A stretch of DNA of 5,240 bases from Vulcanimicrobiota bacterium. GTDB lineage: Bacteria; Vulcanimicrobiota; Vulcanimicrobiia; Vulcanimicrobiales; Vulcanimicrobiaceae. Both the position numbers and the translations under genes were made by a program. Where the stretch lies: assembly GCA_014305015.1 (NCBI GenBank), contig JACRUB010000071.1:1-5240 (forward strand). Reading direction: 5' to 3'. How positions within the stretch are numbered: the first letter of the stretch is position 1; the number at the start of each line of letters is the position of its first letter. Positions 1-5,240 of the stretch are shown here, in pieces. A model generated the notes under the pieces. That model saw only the letters and a list, made by a program, of their open reading frames with translations. It did not search any database and was not told the origin of the DNA.

Positions 1-75
1 GGTGGTCTTGGCCGAGCCGGGAGAGATGGTTAGTGCTAGAACGGCAACAAGTCCCAGCATTGAGAGGTTCTTCAT
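1..75 (-). CDS. N-terminal fragment of an exported protein (cut by window edge)
   Basis: Only the first 25 codons are in the window, read from an ATG at 75 towards the left edge. The peptide begins MKNLSMLGLVAVLALTIS and continues PGSAKTT: a short positive start, a hydrophobic core of about 14 residues, then a small-residue cleavage region (likely after GSA). This is a typical Sec signal peptide, so the mature protein is probably periplasmic, secreted or outer-membrane. The start is supported by an AGGAGA ribosome site nine bases upstream. The gene lies 34 bases downstream of the exported zinc hydrolase on the same strand, so the two may be co-transcribed. The mature part is outside the window and no function can be given. 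Confidence 0.72.
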   Translation of the reverse strand, partial: MKNLSMLGLVAVLALTISPGSAKTT

Positions 76-84
76 AATGAATGG

Positions 85-90
85 TCTCCT
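85..90 (-). promoter_or_regulatory. Ribosome binding site of the edge gene
   Basis: On the minus strand this reads AGGAGA (within TTAGGAGA), nine bases before the ATG at 75. It lies in the 34-base gap (76-109) after the zinc hydrolase stop. I see no terminator-like hairpin or T-run in that gap, which favours read-through transcription into the edge gene. Confidence 0.65.
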
Positions 91-109
91 AAGAATGACG
101 GATATATGG

Positions 110-1129
110 TTAATCGCTTCCGAAGGATTTAGGGGTCGGCAGAACTTTTCCGCTTAGGATGTCCCGGAGCGGGATAAGCGGGTAAGCCACGCTCTGCGTG
201 AGGCTGGAATCCCAGGCCGCGACGATCAGATCGCGCATTTCTTGAGCTCCTCGGGCGAGCTGGTGCTGGACGAAATCGGTCCCGGCCGGTGTCCCCGCAA
301 CCGAAAACGCATTCTGCAAATCAAGATCGTAGAGCGGCGTCACTGCCTGTGCGCTGCCGGTCAGGTAGCCCTCGATCTGCGAGATCATCGCAGGCGTTGT
401 GGTGTCTGCAATCGGCGGACCCGAGACCAATCCGCGCACTGCGTCTTCCGTAGCATGATTGCGAACGTACTCGCCCTCAAAATTACTGTGCACGTGGTAC
501 GAGGTGGAGTAGTGCTTAGGATTCGGATACTTGCCCCAGCCGTTATAATGCACGGTTACGTGCAAGGGCTGGCTTCCATCGCCGACAACGTGACCCCACA
601 CGCCAATATCGCGCAGCGTCAAGTCTTCGCGTAATGCTTTGTCGCTTGCAAACCAGGCGCGGTCCTCCGCCGTTGCGCCATGCTGCGCGAGATAATCATC
701 CGCGCGCCAATAGGCAAAGTCTTTGCGAATTTGCTCCCACCCGTCGATGATGTTGTACGGCAAGTACCCTTGCGCATATTCATTCGTGTGTGCGGCTGCA
801 AGTGCGATCGCGTATGCCCCGCGATCTTTAGGCAACGCATTGAGATGCGCGACGCCGGCAATCGAAAGATCGTCCAATGCATCCAGGTAGTGACCCGGGT
901 CGTCATCGGCATCGTGCGGATCGCCTGAATCTTTGAGCCGGTCGAGTTCCGGACCGAGCGTCGTTACTTCATTGACGGCCGCATCGGTTCGCAAAAACGG
1001 CGGAACGGTCGTTGGTAGCGTTTGCATTGCCGTTTTACTGACGATGCGGTGCCCCGCTGTTCCCCAGGCGCACGCAGGTGCAACCGGCAGAGCAACAAGC
1101 ACAATGACAAACAGGGCTTTCTTAATCAT
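110..1129 (-). CDS. Exported zinc-dependent S1/P1 nuclease / phospholipase C superfamily enzyme
   Basis: A 339-residue exported enzyme with a signal peptide at residues 1-21, cleaved after ACA so that Trp22 becomes the mature N-terminus. In this superfamily the N-terminal Trp itself binds zinc. Other ligands of the trinuclear zinc site can be placed: His27 (WGTAGH, W plus five as in nuclease P1), an Asp at 63 or 67, His80 in GHYLD, His180-Asp184-His190 in GHVVGDGSQPLH, and His214-Glu218 in HSNFE. Nuclease P1 has Asp at the last position and bacterial phospholipase C has Glu, so this protein resembles the phospholipase type there. The stretch between His80 and His180 is about 45 residues longer than in P1 and includes a GYLPYNI segment of the kind I associate with bacterial members annotated as zinc-dependent phospholipase C. 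Substrate (nucleic acid 3'-phosphodiester or phospholipid) is therefore open. It acts outside the cytoplasm. Its ATG overlaps the helicase stop by four bases and has a strong ribosome site. Confidence 0.88.
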   Translation of the reverse strand: MIKKALFVIVLVALPVAPACAWGTAGHRIVSKTAMQTLPTTVPPFLRTDAAVNEVTTLGPELDRLKDSGDPHDADDDPGHYLDALDDLSIAGVAHLNALPKDRGAYAIALAAAHTNEYAQGYLPYNIIDGWEQIRKDFAYWRADDYLAQHGATAEDRAWFASDKALREDLTLRDIGVWGHVVGDGSQPLHVTVHYNGWGKYPNPKHYSTSYHVHSNFEGEYVRNHATEDAVRGLVSGPPIADTTTPAMISQIEGYLTGSAQAVTPLYDLDLQNAFSVAGTPAGTDFVQHQLARGAQEMRDLIVAAWDSSLTQSVAYPLIPLRDILSGKVLPTPKSFGSD

Positions 1130-3036
1130 GCGTCCTCCTTTGCGGAGCGAAAAAATCCGGAGAGTTCGTCGAGCCGGTCGATTTTGGTCGCCGGCGGTAA
1201 GGCATCGATAATACTGCGTCCGAAACGCGAGGAGGCCGCGCGTCCATCTAAGAGCGCCACGAGTCCACGATCGCTTTTTGAGCGGATGAGCCGCCCAAAC
1301 CCTTGTTTGAGCCGCACAATTGCGGACGGAATCATGTAGGAATCAAACCCGCTCTCGCCGCGGGCTTCGAGAGCTGCGATGCGTGCGGCCACGATGGGAT
1401 CGGCGGGCGATGGAAACGGCAGCCGGTCGATGATCACGCACGAGAGCTGATCGCCTACGACGTCAATGCCTTCCCAAAAGGTTCCCGTTGCAAAAAGAAC
1501 GGCATGGGGCGTCTTACGAAACCAGTCGAGCAAATGCGTACGGGGCATTTCCCCTTGCAGCTTGACGGGATACGGAATGCGCTCGCGCACGAGAGCGTAC
1601 ACTTCTCGCAGGCGCGCATAGGATGTGAACAGCACGAACGCGCGGCCCTCGCTGCGATCCAAACACTCTTCCACAAGAGGGGCCGCAAGTTTGGCGAAAT
1701 TCGGCGTTTTGGGGTTGAGCTGCGGCGGCGCAAGAAAAAGACGCGCTTGCGTCGTGTAGTCGAACGGCGAGGGCGCCACAAGCTCCTGCGCATCCGTAAC
1801 GCCCAGGCAGCGACGCAGAAACTCGAACGACTTGCCGTTGGCGATGGTGGCACTTGTGAGCACTACACTTGGTGTGCGATCGAAAAGCGCGGCACGCAAG
1901 AAGTCCGCAACTTCGTAGGGAGCGCTGTTGACTTCGTACCGGCCGTCTTGCTCCGCTCTTTCCGCCCAGGCAATCGCTTCGTCTTGCGGCGACTGTGCAC
2001 GTTCGATCGTGGCAATGTGCGCGAGGATCGAGCGCATTGCCAGATCACGGCGGCGTTCACCCTCGGCATCATTTTCCGGTTTGCGCCGCAAGGCCGCGTG
2101 CCAGTTTGCGTATAGCCAGTTTTCCAAGCGAAAAAACGTATCACGCAATTGTTCGAGGGGTTGGCTTACATCTTCATTGACCGCGAGTGGATAGCGGTCG
2201 CCGGGCACGCGCGCTAGCGTTGATTCAAGCGCGCGAACGCCTTCCTCCAGCTCCGATTCGAAGTGAGCCGGAACCTGATACGTGCGATGCAACTTGCGCA
2301 TCATCCGGACGACGGTGGCTTTGGAGAGCGACGCGGTCAGCGCAGCGGTGGCCCAGCGTTCCGTTTGATGGGCTTCATCGAGGACCACGAAATCGTACGG
2401 CGGCAAGAGTCCGCCGCCCATCGCGAGATCCAAAAAGAACAGGGCGTGGTTGACGACGACGATATCGGCGTACTTCGCTTCGTCGCGTTTTTTAAAGAAG
2501 TAGCAGTCCTTGAAGTGCTCGCAGAATTCGCCGACGCAATCGTCGGCGTCCGCATCGAGTTGTTCCCACTCGTCGTGCGGCGGTAAAAAACTCAGTTCTG
2601 AACGGTCGCCGGTCTGCGTCTTGGCTGCCCATTCCCACATCCGTTGCATGCTCCGGCTGGAAGGCATGAGACGCTCGGTCCGCATGCGCTCGAACTTCTG
2701 CTTGCACAGATAATGATTGCGCCCTTTGACCAACGTCACTCGCGCTTGTACGCCCAGCGCTCGCAGCACGAGGGGAATATCTTTATTGTAGAGCTGTTCT
2801 TGCAGTGCAATCGTGCCGGTCGAGATAACGACCTTCTTGCCACTGCGCAGTGCCGGAATTAAATAGGCCAGCGATTTTCCAACACCGGTGCCCGCCTCAA
2901 CGATTGTATGCATGCCTTCGAGAAAGCCGCGCTCGATGAGTTGCGCCATCTGCACTTGGCCCGGACGCGCTTCAAAGCCCGGCAACGCAGTGGCAATAGG
3001 CCCCGCGCCCGCAAAGAGATCATCGATGGCAATCAT
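1126..3036 (-). CDS. dinG: DinG-type iron-sulfur ATP-dependent DNA helicase
   Basis: A 636-residue superfamily 2 helicase of the XPD/DinG group. Such enzymes unwind DNA 5'-3' and act on forked DNA, R-loops or damage intermediates in the cytoplasm. Visible motifs in order: Q-like region ARPGQVQMA (23-31); Walker A EAGTGVGKS (47-55); motif Ia STGTIALQEQ (72-81); iron-sulfur cysteines 111, 167, 172 and 178, whose C-x4-C-x5-C spacing matches E. coli DinG as I know it; VVNHALF (194-200); DEAH box (220-223); TSATI (394-398); motif V ATGTFWEGID (516-525); RLPF (538-541); motif VI QGFGRLIRS (578-586). All catalytic motifs are intact. There is no N-terminal exonuclease domain as found in many Firmicute DinG proteins. 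The length is a little under E. coli DinG (about 716). Both ends overlap neighbours by ATGA: the start with the rhomboid stop, the stop with the zinc hydrolase start. The start has no good Shine-Dalgarno, so coupling is likely. No LexA box is visible nearby. Confidence 0.95.
   Translation of the reverse strand: MIAIDDLFAGAGPIATALPGFEARPGQVQMAQLIERGFLEGMHTIVEAGTGVGKSLAYLIPALRSGKKVVISTGTIALQEQLYNKDIPLVLRALGVQARVTLVKGRNHYLCKQKFERMRTERLMPSSRSMQRMWEWAAKTQTGDRSELSFLPPHDEWEQLDADADDCVGEFCEHFKDCYFFKKRDEAKYADIVVVNHALFFLDLAMGGGLLPPYDFVVLDEAHQTERWATAALTASLSKATVVRMMRKLHRTYQVPAHFESELEEGVRALESTLARVPGDRYPLAVNEDVSQPLEQLRDTFFRLENWLYANWHAALRRKPENDAEGERRRDLAMRSILAHIATIERAQSPQDEAIAWAERAEQDGRYEVNSAPYEVADFLRAALFDRTPSVVLTSATIANGKSFEFLRRCLGVTDAQELVAPSPFDYTTQARLFLAPPQLNPKTPNFAKLAAPLVEECLDRSEGRAFVLFTSYARLREVYALVRERIPYPVKLQGEMPRTHLLDWFRKTPHAVLFATGTFWEGIDVVGDQLSCVIIDRLPFPSPADPIVAARIAALEARGESGFDSYMIPSAIVRLKQGFGRLIRSKSDRGLVALLDGRAASSRFGRSIIDALPPATKIDRLDELSGFFRSAKEDA
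1134..1141 (-). promoter_or_regulatory. Strong ribosome binding site for the zinc hydrolase
   Basis: The minus strand reads AAAGGAGG, four bases before the ATG at 1129. It lies inside the last codons of the helicase gene (encoding A-K-E-D). It fixes the start choice and is the strongest Shine-Dalgarno match in the window. This gene may therefore be translated independently, and more highly, than its coupled upstream neighbours. Confidence 0.75.
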
Positions 3037-3668
3037 GGTTGCTCGATACGCGATTCCAGTGTTTCACCCGTAGTTGCATCGACAACGCGCGCATAAACGG
3101 GCTTAGGTGGATAGAAAATTAAGAACGTGATTATGAAACCGGTAATGAGGCCGGCGACGTGGGCTTGTTTAGAAATCGTGGCGATTGTGAATGTGAAAAA
3201 GAGATTCAAGATCAGGATGCCGATGTTTGCGCGCACGAGCTGCATGCCGGGTTTTCCCAATTTGAGACCCATCGCAAAGAGCGCGCCGAAGAGCCCAAAG
3301 ATCGCGCCGCTCGCGCCAAGCGTTGGAATCGTCGGATCGGAGAAGTACACAACACCGAGACCGGCGCCAAGCAGCGACACGAAGTAGATGAGCACCATGC
3401 GCGGAGCACCAAGAATTCGCTCGAGAAAGAACCCCAGGGACCAGAGCGAGAACATGTTGACAGCGATGTGAAGCAGTCCCGCATGCATGAACCCACAGGT
3501 AAAGATCCGGTAGTACTCGTGGGCCTGCGTGACTTGAATAGGCGCCAAAACGAAATTGTAGATCGGAGAAGTATCGGGAAAAGCGCCGCTTAGGGCATTC
3601 ATTTTTCCGACGGCAACTTCCCAGATAAACGCGACCACGTTGGCGGTAACGAGCAGGCGAGTGATCAT
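3033..3668 (-). CDS. Rhomboid family intramembrane serine protease
   Basis: A 211-residue integral membrane protein of the minimal six-helix rhomboid type, which cleaves transmembrane substrates within or near the bilayer. The catalytic Ser120 sits in GASGAIFG (118-125), and the catalytic His170 in KQAHVAGLITG. The oxyanion-side motif H-x4-H-x3-N is present as His62, His67 and Asn71 (MHAGLLHIAVNMF), with the spacing of E. coli GlpG. YYRIFT (52-57) replaces the usual WR-containing loop motif. Probable helices: 4-20, 62-82, 90-108, 115-135, 147-164 and 168-186, followed by a short polar tail (187-211). There is no extra N-terminal domain (GlpG-type cytoplasmic, TPR or zinc finger). ATG at 3668 overlaps the regulator's stop by four bases, and the TGA overlaps the helicase start. 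No substrate is indicated by the neighbours; neither exported protein shows an obvious membrane anchor beyond its signal peptide. Confidence 0.93.
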   Translation of the reverse strand: MITRLLVTANVVAFIWEVAVGKMNALSGAFPDTSPIYNFVLAPIQVTQAHEYYRIFTCGFMHAGLLHIAVNMFSLWSLGFFLERILGAPRMVLIYFVSLLGAGLGVVYFSDPTIPTLGASGAIFGLFGALFAMGLKLGKPGMQLVRANIGILILNLFFTFTIATISKQAHVAGLITGFIITFLIFYPPKPVYARVVDATTGETLESRIEQP

Positions 3669-3683
3669 TCGGTGACGATCACC
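3661..3683 (-). promoter_or_regulatory. Inverted repeats covering the rhomboid start codon
   Basis: On the minus strand there are two overlapping, mutually exclusive stems. The first is GGTGA-TCG-TCACC (3683-3671), five pairs with a three-base loop, just upstream of the start. The second pairs GTGATC (3682-3677) with GATCAC (3666-3661) across a ten-base loop and includes the last base of the ATG. No recognisable Shine-Dalgarno precedes this start, and the region also encodes the regulator's last residues (IVTE). Hiding the start until an upstream ribosome melts the stem would fit coupled translation. The stems are short and could be chance. Confidence 0.3.
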
Positions 3684-4330
3684 ATACGCGCAAGTTCAAG
3701 CGAGATTGCATAGGTCGCGCCGTTGACTGCAATCGTCACCGGCCCGCCGAGCGGCGCTTTCTCCGTAACGCGCACGGAAGCTCCCGGACGCAAACCGATT
3801 TCACCGAGATACCGCAAGATTTCCGGCACTTCTTCCGTAACGCCGTGCACGGTCGCTTTTGCGCCGGATTCAATTTGCGCAAGCGGCACGCCTATCCGGA
3901 TCGGATCGCTTAAGTCCTTGGGCGGAATCGGGTGCCCATGCGGACAGGTTGCGGGATTGCCAAGCACTTCAACCAAGCGCGCTTCAACTTTGTCGGAGAT
4001 CGCGTGTTCGAGCATGCATGCTTCCGCGTGCACTTCATCCCACGGCATGCCAAGGATGTCGGTGAGTAAGCGTTCCGCCAGCCGGTGGCGGCGCATCACG
4101 CGCACCGCGACTTCCAAACCCTTTGTGGTGAGCTTTGCTTCGCCGCGCGCGCGGTGCTCGATGTACCCATCGGTTGCGAGCTTTTTTAACATGCCGCTTA
4201 CCGAAGCGGGCGCAACGCCGAGTTCAGAGGCCAGGCCAGAGGTCGTAACGCCCGGGCCTTCCCGTTCAAGCCGGTAGACGGCCTCGAGATATTCCTCGTT
4301 GGATTCCGCAAAATGGGTGTGGCCGGGCAT
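3665..4330 (-). CDS. DtxR/MntR-family metal-dependent transcriptional regulator
   Basis: A 221-residue cytoplasmic repressor with the full three-domain layout: winged helix-turn-helix (about 10-70, recognition part VAPASVSGMLKKL), metal-binding dimerisation domain (71-142), and a C-terminal FeoA/SH3-like domain (about 150-221, with ILRYLGEIGLRPG and APLGGPVTI). It aligns without gaps to C. diphtheriae DtxR through the metal sites at an offset of three: His82, Glu86 and His101 match one site, and Cys105, Glu108 and His109 (EACMLEH) match the other. The DtxR Met10 position is Glu13, closer to the Asp8 of Mn-sensing MntR. CPHGHPIP (129-136) is a family hallmark. Fe2+ or Mn2+ is the likely co-repressor, but selectivity cannot be read securely. 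The start at ATG 4330 lies six bases after the deaminase stop, with AGGA four bases upstream. No metal transporter is present in the window, so its target is unknown; it could also control its own operon. Confidence 0.93.
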   Translation of the reverse strand: MPGHTHFAESNEEYLEAVYRLEREGPGVTTSGLASELGVAPASVSGMLKKLATDGYIEHRARGEAKLTTKGLEVAVRVMRRHRLAERLLTDILGMPWDEVHAEACMLEHAISDKVEARLVEVLGNPATCPHGHPIPPKDLSDPIRIGVPLAQIESGAKATVHGVTEEVPEILRYLGEIGLRPGASVRVTEKAPLGGPVTIAVNGATYAISLELARMVIVTE

Positions 4331-4334
4331 TGCG

Positions 4335-4338
4335 TCCT
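4335..4338 (-). promoter_or_regulatory. Short ribosome binding site of the metal regulator
   Basis: The minus strand reads AGGA within ATAGGACGCA, four bases before the ATG at 4330, and overlaps the deaminase TAG stop (4339-4337). It is a modest site. With a gap of only six bases between stop and start, re-initiation by the same ribosome is plausible. Confidence 0.45.
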
Positions 4339-5240
4339 ATGTTCGACGCGCGGTTGGCAGTTCCGCGCACGCTTGCTCGAATCGCTCGCGCATGCTTGCC
4401 TTGGAGCGTTCCGAGGCAAAACTGTAGTCGATCGCGTTGCGCGCGAAGCGCAACACGGCATCTCTACCGAGCAACTTCTCGGCAAAAGCGTATTCCGTCG
4501 TGATGTCGGTCTGAAACATTGCGGGATCGTCACTGTCAAGTACGATCGTGACACCCGCGCGTTCGAGTTCTTGCAGCGGATGCGCTGCGTCTTTCGCAAC
4601 CACGCCGGTGCGGTAATTCGAAGTCGGACAGACCTCAAGCGGAATCTTGCGGCTCACCAGCAGTTCGATGAGTTCCGGATCTTCGAGCGAGCGAATCCCG
4701 TGGCCGATTCGCTCCGCGCCCAACACGTCGATGGCATCGCGCACACTTTTTGCTCCGGCGGACTCGCCGGCATGCACTACCGTGCGCAAGCCCTTGCTGC
4801 GCGCGTAGTTGAAGGCATCGGCAAAAAGCTCGGGTGGAAAGTTTGCTTCATCGCCTCCGAGTCCGATGCCAACGCAGCCGTAGCGCTCGAGCCCCGCGGC
4901 TAAACGTGCAATTTCTAGCGCCGGCTCCGGTCCGAAGTTGCGCGTGAGATCGACGATAAATCGAACCACCGGCCCTCCGTCGGCCGCCCGGTCACCCGCT
5001 TCATTGTACATTTGGTACAGCGTCTGTTCGATATCCAATTCGGGATTGAAAAAACGCCAGACCGACGGCGAAACAAACAGCTCCGCATACATCACATGGT
5101 GTCCTTGCGCATCCTCGGAATACTCGCGAAGCAAGCGAACGTAATCGGCTGGCGTGTGCAGCGATCTGCACGCGGCGGCGAAGGTAAAGAGAAATTCGCC
5201 GAAGTCCTTAAAGCCATACACGTCATCGACGGCTTTGGGC
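4337..5240 (-). CDS. add: Adenosine deaminase family protein (N-terminus beyond window edge)
   Basis: Three hundred residues are visible (numbered from the first whole codon, ending at 5239), and the frame stays open to the right edge. A metal-dependent deaminase of the amidohydrolase superfamily, with a TIM-barrel fold, that hydrolyses the 6-amino group of a purine compound. Visible active-site parts: GLGGDE (126-131), zinc-binding His156 and catalytic Glu159 in HAGE, His180 in RIGHG, the substrate-pocket segment LEVCPTSNYRTG (201-212), and Asp237-Asp238 in DSDDPAMF. The first zinc motif (H-x-H, normally within the first 20 or so residues) must lie outside; family members run about 330-350 residues, so roughly 40 are missing. 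A GTG at 5221 is internal: upstream codons read PKAVDD and homology to the family continues through YGFKDFGEFL. SDDP rather than the TDDP of classical adenosine deaminases leaves adenine or 6-aminodeoxyfutalosine as alternative substrates. Six bases separate it from the regulator downstream. Confidence 0.88.
   Translation of the reverse strand, partial: PKAVDDVYGFKDFGEFLFTFAAACRSLHTPADYVRLLREYSEDAQGHHVMYAELFVSPSVWRFFNPELDIEQTLYQMYNEAGDRAADGGPVVRFIVDLTRNFGPEPALEIARLAAGLERYGCVGIGLGGDEANFPPELFADAFNYARSKGLRTVVHAGESAGAKSVRDAIDVLGAERIGHGIRSLEDPELIELLVSRKIPLEVCPTSNYRTGVVAKDAAHPLQELERAGVTIVLDSDDPAMFQTDITTEYAFAEKLLGRDAVLRFARNAIDYSFASERSKASMRERFEQACAELPTARRT

Larger units (their letters stand above)
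1..5240 (-). other. Probable single co-directional operon
   Basis: Six genes share one strand. Junctions in transcription order are a gap of 6 bases (4331-4336), then four-base ATGA overlaps at 3665-3668, 3033-3036 and 1126-1129, then a gap of 34 bases (76-109). No intergenic space is large enough for an ordinary promoter plus operator except possibly the last. The promoter should lie beyond the right edge, upstream of the deaminase. Operon membership is inferred from spacing alone. Confidence 0.75.

Noticed and set aside
242..634. Plus-strand open frame opposite the exported zinc hydrolase
   Set aside because: Antisense to a well-supported gene whose conserved zinc ligands lie on the other strand; composition is shadow-like.
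804..811. GCGATCGC octamer, resembling the cyanobacterial HIP1 element
   Set aside because: I noticed no other exact copy; a genome using HIP1 would normally show it repeatedly over 5 kb.
1067..1129. Lipoprotein signal in the zinc hydrolase (APAC before Ala-Trp)
   Set aside because: The residues before Cys20 do not fit a normal lipobox, and the family needs a free N-terminal Trp22, so ordinary signal peptidase cleavage after ACA is the better reading.
1303..2115. Long plus-strand open frame (270 codons) opposite the helicase gene
   Set aside because: It lies wholly antisense to intact DinG motifs, its translation is rich in Arg, Cys and His with no recognisable domain, and such mirror frames are common opposite GC-rich genes.
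1126..3036. DinG as part of a type IV CRISPR system (CasDinG)
   Set aside because: No csf genes or CRISPR repeats are present, and the four iron-sulfur cysteines match housekeeping DinG.
3159..3593. Plus-strand open frame opposite the rhomboid gene
   Set aside because: Highly charged low-information peptide opposite transmembrane helices, as expected from reading hydrophobic codons backwards.
4011..4022. Perfect 12-base palindrome AGCATGCATGCT
   Set aside because: It falls inside the regulator's metal-binding codons (Ala-Cys-Met-Leu) and is explained by that coding; no second copy or operator context was seen.
4198..4638. Minus-strand open frame spanning the deaminase-regulator junction in another frame
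   Set aside because: It overlaps two genes with clear family motifs and has an Arg/Ser-rich composition without a domain.
5219..5221. GTG as start codon of the deaminase
   Set aside because: The frame continues upstream to the window edge with family-like sequence, and starting here would drop the essential N-terminal H-x-H metal motif.

Overview
The window carries six tightly packed genes, all read on the minus strand (right to left). The composition is moderately GC-rich, and there is no mobile element, RNA gene, CRISPR repeat or non-coding stretch longer than 34 bases. Gene style (Shine-Dalgarno sites, ATGA overlaps, Sec-type signal peptides) is bacterial. The signal-peptide-bearing secreted metalloenzyme and the three-domain DtxR-type regulator do not fix a phylum. 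A GC-rich environmental lineage such as Eremiobacterota or Acidobacteriota is only a guess.

In transcription order the genes are: (1) 5240-4337, an adenosine-deaminase-family enzyme whose N-terminus lies beyond the right edge; (2) 4330-3665, a DtxR/MntR-family metal-dependent repressor with winged helix, dimerisation and FeoA-like domains; (3) 3668-3033, a minimal six-helix rhomboid serine protease; (4) 3036-1126, a DinG-type XPD-like iron-sulfur DNA helicase; (5) 1129-110, a secreted zinc enzyme of the S1/P1 nuclease / phospholipase C superfamily; (6) 75-1, the signal-peptide end of another exported protein, cut by the left edge.

Genes 2-3, 3-4 and 4-5 each overlap by exactly four bases (ATGA), genes 1-2 are six bases apart and genes 5-6 are 34 apart. 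This looks like one polycistronic unit with translational coupling through the middle. Two junctions have poor ribosome sites and appear to rely on the upstream ribosome. The helicase-to-nuclease junction has a strong AAAGGAGG and may initiate independently.

Functionally the set is mixed: purine nucleoside deamination, metal sensing, membrane proteolysis, DNA unwinding/repair and an exported zinc hydrolase. A nucleic-acid scavenging link (exported nuclease plus adenosine deaminase) is possible but unproven. I do not see a clear new defence or mobile system. The most unusual points are the coupled gene set itself, the mixed metal-site residues of the regulator, the phospholipase-like ligand set of the exported enzyme, and a hairpin covering the rhomboid start codon.
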